Shown: positions 13,914 to 16,185 of the stretch, one piece after another
Layout: every line of letters begins with the position of its first letter
Position numbering within the stretch: position 1 is the first letter of the stretch
DNA from: Methanobacteriota archaeon
Lineage (GTDB): Archaea; Halobacteriota; Halobacteria; Halobacteriales; Halalkalicoccaceae
Length of the DNA stretch: 16,185 nucleotides
Assembly (NCBI GenBank): GCA_022561895.1
Contig: JADFQH010000028.1
Location: 1-16,185, forward strand
Direction of reading: 5' to 3'
Position numbers and translations under genes: made by a program
The notes under the pieces: generated by a model
The model's input: the letters and a program-made list of their open reading frames with translations, nothing else
Databases searched by the model: none
What the model was told of the DNA's origin: nothing

Positions 13914-14978
13914 ATGACAGATTCGGTCGTGGTCGGCGGCGGACTTACTGGATTAGTCTGCGCCCGCCAGCTCGCACGCGAAGGGGCCGAGGTAACGCTG
14001 TTCGAACGCGAATCCAAGGTCGGCGGGCGAGTTCGTTCGGTTCGTGAAAATGGCTACACCTTCGACCGGGGATTTCAGGTCCTCTTTACCGCCTACCCGG
14101 CCGCGAAACGCGAACTCGACTACGACGCGCTCGACCTGCGATACTTCTCTCCAGGGGCCTGTCTCGCTCGTCCGGGAGAGCGGTCGGTCCTTTCGGACCC
14201 ACTCAGGGACCCCGGTTCGCTTGCCGAGTCGGCGTTCAACACCGAGGTCACGCTGGGCGATAAACTCCGGACGCTCCGACTACGGCGTCGGCTCTCGAAG
14301 GTCGATCTCGAGGAGCTGTTCTCGGGCGGGGACCAGACCATCCGGGCCGCGCTGCTCGAACGCGGCTTTTCGGAGGATTTCATCGAGAACTTTGCCGCAC
14401 CCTTCTACGGAGGGATCACGCTCGATCGCACGCTCTCGGGATCGGCCGCCACGTTCGCCTACACCTTCGCAATGCTTTCGAGAGGAGGGATCGCCGTCCC
14501 GGCCGCTGGAATGGGCGCGATCTCCGAACAGCTAGCCGACTCGGCACGAGCGGCGGGCGCGACGATCGAAACCGACCGCGAAGTCAGCGCCATCGAAGGG
14601 TCGACCGTTTCGGTGGGCGGCGAGTCGGTGTCGGCCGACGCGGTCATCGTCGCAACCGATCCGAAACGCGCACGCGAGCTAACCGGCGTCGAAACGATCC
14701 CGACCGACTCTCGGGGGTGTGTCACCCAGTGGTACTCCTTGTCGGACGATCTCGACGCCGGAAAGCGCCTGCTTCTCAACGTCGGCGAGGATTCGCCGAA
14801 CCACGTCGTCTCCCACACCGAGGTCGCTCCTGAGTACGCCCCCGCGGGCGAGACGCTGCTGAATCAGGCCAAGGCCGCCTCACGTGAAGCGACGGCCGAC
14901 ATCTTCGACGCCAACGGCACCATCAACAACCTGGACTTCCTGCCCGTCCTCGCCAACTGGCAACTGTCCTGCACCTAG
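13914..14978 (+). CDS. FAD-dependent oxidoreductase (HemG/phytoene-desaturase-like), with a foreign-looking C-terminus
   Basis: A flavoprotein of the protoporphyrinogen-oxidase/phytoene-dehydrogenase superfamily. The Rossmann motif VVVGGGLTGLVCARQL begins at residue 5, followed by FERESKVGGRVRS. APFYGGITLDRTLSG and VPAAGMGAISEQL are family-like, and ADAVIVATDPKRA is the second nucleotide-side loop. Residues 1-318 look haloarchaeal. After LLNQ (about position 14867) the last 36 residues change to a stretch reading DIFDANGTINNLDFLPVLAN near its end. This looks like a dockerin or EF-hand-type repeat of secreted bacterial proteins, not the usual FAD-binding C-terminus. Relatives are roughly 410-430 residues, so about 90 native residues are missing. 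As annotated it is a chimera at the DNA level and probably inactive. The oxidised substrate is unknown; haloarchaeal relatives are often placed near carotenoid or heme genes, which is not seen here. Confidence 0.85.
   Translation: MTDSVVVGGGLTGLVCARQLAREGAEVTLFERESKVGGRVRSVRENGYTFDRGFQVLFTAYPAAKRELDYDALDLRYFSPGACLARPGERSVLSDPLRDPGSLAESAFNTEVTLGDKLRTLRLRRRLSKVDLEELFSGGDQTIRAALLERGFSEDFIENFAAPFYGGITLDRTLSGSAATFAYTFAMLSRGGIAVPAAGMGAISEQLADSARAAGATIETDREVSAIEGSTVSVGGESVSADAVIVATDPKRARELTGVETIPTDSRGCVTQWYSLSDDLDAGKRLLLNVGEDSPNHVVSHTEVAPEYAPAGETLLNQAKAASREATADIFDANGTINNLDFLPVLANWQLSCT
14855..14880. other. Junction between haloarchaeal-type and foreign-type sequence
   Basis: Left of about 14865 the reading frame encodes a haloarchaeal flavoprotein. 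Right of it the frame continues by chance or design for 36 codons into unrelated sequence. The following genes differ in style: secreted CopC-like protein, Shine-Dalgarno start, Pro/Thr linker. No transposase gene or terminal repeat was identified at the join. Confidence 0.6.
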
Positions 14979-15325
14979 GCGAAGCGCTGACTGCTCAAGA
15001 CACACAGCGCTTTAGCTTTAGGGTGACGGCGAGCTGGACTCCCGTTAGCCCAAACCCGCTTGCGTTCAGTCACCACGGGACTTGGCCCCCGACCGGACTG
15101 GAATGTCCCCCTGGCCGCTTGTGTGCTCTGTCGCCGCAGCCCTGGTGCCAGGTTCACCTTGATCGCGCTGAGCGCTGACCCGCGAGAGACAGCATCGTGG
15201 CGCTGCGAGGTGTTGCCGGTTTGCCACCGCCGCTCAAGGACGAACCAGAGGACGCCTCAATAAAGGCTCTCCGTGGAAGCACGCCATTGTGGTATCATTC
15301 GCATTCAGAGCGGATGAGGGTTGGG
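14979..15325. other. 347-bp region without a convincing gene
   Basis: A minus-strand frame stays open from about 15262 to a stop at 14975-14977 (about 95 codons, with only GTG-type starts). It encodes an Arg/Ser/Gly-rich peptide with no recognised domain. Short plus-strand frames look equally random. GC-rich sequence with inverted motifs such as CTTTAGCTTTAG near 15011-15022 recalls the end of an IS200/IS605-like element, but no conserved transposase motif was found. Confidence 0.4.
15316..15319 (+). promoter_or_regulatory. Shine-Dalgarno GAGG before the CopC-like gene
   Basis: GAGG lies 6 bp before the ATG at 15326. That spacing is bacterial in style and decides between this start and the in-frame ATG at 15314. 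Confidence 0.5.
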
Positions 15326-15901
15326 ATGTCTTTGATACGGTTGTGGACCCTGGTCGGCCTCCTCGGGATCCTGCCCCTCTCTCTACATATCCTGGCCTCC
15401 ACCGCCAACGCCCAGCCTGAGATCAGCGATTCCGACCCCCAGGACGGTGCGCTGCTGGATGCCCCCCCTGAGATCATCCAAGTCTGCTTCACGGAGCCCG
15501 TCGTCAGCGAGGGCGTTCAAGACTATAACTTGGTTGTCGTCGCGCCCGGGAGCCAGCCCCTAGGGCTACGGATCCTGTTCAAGCAAGAGGGGGACTGCGC
15601 GGAGATTCATCCCGGCCGCCCCGAGGGCGAGATCGCAGGCCTCTGGGAGGTCCAGTGGCAGGTCACCTCTCGCGCCAGCGGCGAGATCGGCTCCGGCAGC
15701 TTCCGGTTCAGGGTGAGCCCCCCCCCCACACCCATACCGACACCCACGCCGGACGTACCCAACCCCACGGGAGGGGACGGCGGCGACGTAGACATCCTAT
15801 TGCTGGCCCTCATCATCACCGGCGGAGGGGTGGGGGCGGTCGTACTCGGCCTCTTTGTCTACCTGCGTCTGCTGCGCAAACGGTTCTGGTTTCAGCGCTA
15901 G
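15326..15901 (+). CDS. Secreted, membrane-anchored CopC-domain protein
   Basis: A 191-residue exported protein. Residues 1-30 are a signal peptide (MSLIRLWTLVGLLGILPLSL, then LASTANA before a likely cut at ANA-QPE). Residues about 34-130 form a CopC-like beta domain: SDPQDGALLDAPPEIIQVCF with TEPV after it, then VVVAPGSQPL, and IAGLWEVQWQVTSRASGEIG near the end. This matches the xSxPxxGxxLxxxPxxIxxxFxEPV pattern of CopC/YobA domains. A Pro/Thr linker (PPPTPIPTPTPD) and a C-terminal transmembrane helix (LLLALIITGGGVGAVVLGLF, then a basic RLLRKRFWF tail) anchor it outside the cell. CopC proteins bind copper with an N-terminal His; here the mature N-terminus would be Gln and that ligand is absent. 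The Pro codons include a C10 run at 15718-15727. The style resembles Chloroflexota surface proteins more than haloarchaeal ones, which is a judgement, not a search. Confidence 0.8.
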   Translation: MSLIRLWTLVGLLGILPLSLHILASTANAQPEISDSDPQDGALLDAPPEIIQVCFTEPVVSEGVQDYNLVVVAPGSQPLGLRILFKQEGDCAEIHPGRPEGEIAGLWEVQWQVTSRASGEIGSGSFRFRVSPPPTPIPTPTPDVPNPTGGDGGDVDILLLALIITGGGVGAVVLGLFVYLRLLRKRFWFQR

Positions 15902-15991
15902 CCACCCCGGGCGGCAGCGAGGGCGCACCCGTGGGCGCCGAGCTCCTAGCCATAGGCCAGCACCCAGCCGGGCAATATCCAGCGAGTTGAC

Positions 15992-16185
15992 CTAACCGGC
16001 AACGGAACCGTCATCGATGAGGGCCGCTGAGTGAAGAGTTCGCGTGAGCACCCCGCCCCGCTCCAACTCCCTCTCCGTGACCATCCCCGCCGGTATACAG
16101 GTCTCCAGCTGGGCAGCTTCCACGGGGGGCTTCACGCACCCGGCCGGACGGGGAAACGAGGCGAGGAGTCGCTCGGCGTCGTACT
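15992..16185 (-). CDS. Partial unidentified open frame at the right edge
   Basis: A minus-strand frame enters from the right edge and runs 63 codons to a TAG at 15992-15994, ending HSAALIDDGSVAG. It contains CIPAGMVTERELERGGVLTR. The composition is plausible for a protein, but no domain is recognised. It would be convergent with the CopC-like gene. The 90 bp between them (15902-15991) show no clear terminator. Confidence 0.4.
   Translation of the reverse strand, partial: YDAERLLASFPRPAGCVKPPVEAAQLETCIPAGMVTERELERGGVLTRTLHSAALIDDGSVAG

Noticed and set aside
14975..15262. A transposase (TnpB-like) C-terminal remnant on the minus strand
   Set aside because: The frame is Arg/Ser-rich and the nearby TTTAG motifs recall IS605-type ends, but no zinc ribbon, catalytic residues or paired ends were found.
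1..16185. CRISPR array, prophage or integrase genes
   Set aside because: No regularly spaced direct repeats, Cas proteins, integrases or structural phage genes were seen.

Overview
The first ~14.87 kb reads as chromosomal DNA of a haloarchaeon (class Halobacteria). The proteins are strongly acidic and rich in Asp, Glu, Val and Ala. Many genes have an AT-rich TATA-like box about 27 bp before the ATG with almost no leader (6905, 8778 minus, 11346 and 13914 are clear cases), and no phage or plasmid backbone is visible. Several products are types I associate with haloarchaea: a multi-OB-fold RPA, an acidic UspA protein, a glycosyltransferase fused to a flippase-like membrane domain, an AlaX editing protein and an N-terminal zinc-ribbon threonine synthase. 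The last ~1.3 kb (from about 14865) looks different. Its CopC-like secreted protein has a signal peptide, a Pro/Thr linker and a Shine-Dalgarno-type start, which is bacterial in style.

Layout. 1-1127 (minus): RPA, running off the left edge. 1128-1456: a non-coding gap holding an 18-bp inverted repeat about 106 bp across. 1457-1870 (minus): UspA protein. 1871-2152: a gap with two or three strong hairpins. 2153-2908 (plus): an HEFAH zincin-like protein. 2909-3266: a leader with a possible 43-codon ORF whose stop overlaps (ATGA) the start of the next gene. 3267-5075 and 5088-6143 (plus): an operon of a GT2/flippase-like fusion and an FAD oxidoreductase whose C-terminus is cut off. 6031-6747 (minus): a LarA-like isomerase, also cut off at the same point. 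6798-6879: a large palindrome carrying the two outward promoters between that gene and the cyclophilin-like gene at 6905-7279. 7276-8028 and 8059-8778 (minus): an AlaX plus DEDDy-exonuclease operon. 8912-9886: an HtpX-like membrane protease. 9944-10636: an HD phosphohydrolase. 10628-11278 (minus): a LysE-type exporter. 11346-12037: an MNT/HEPN toxin-antitoxin pair with a one-base frameshift in the HEPN gene. 12073-13269 (minus): threonine synthase. 13363-13881: a P-loop kinase-like protein. 13914-14978: a second FAD oxidoreductase that changes abruptly near residue 318. 15326-15901: the CopC-like protein. 15992-16185 (minus): an unidentified open frame running off the right edge.

How the genes work together. 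Most of the window is housekeeping: ssDNA binding, tRNA editing, amino-acid synthesis and export, membrane protein quality control. The GT2/flippase gene and its FAD neighbour form a likely lipid-linked sugar or isoprenoid module. The MNT/HEPN pair is the only recognisable conflict system.

The most notable points are two abrupt gene junctions (about 6036-6050 and about 14865), the two long palindromes whose arms both begin TATAGGGA, and the A6-tract frameshift in the HEPN toxin gene. The two junctions make an assembly or amplification chimera a serious possibility. Inferences that cross 6040 or 14865, such as gene neighbourhood or host, should be treated with caution.
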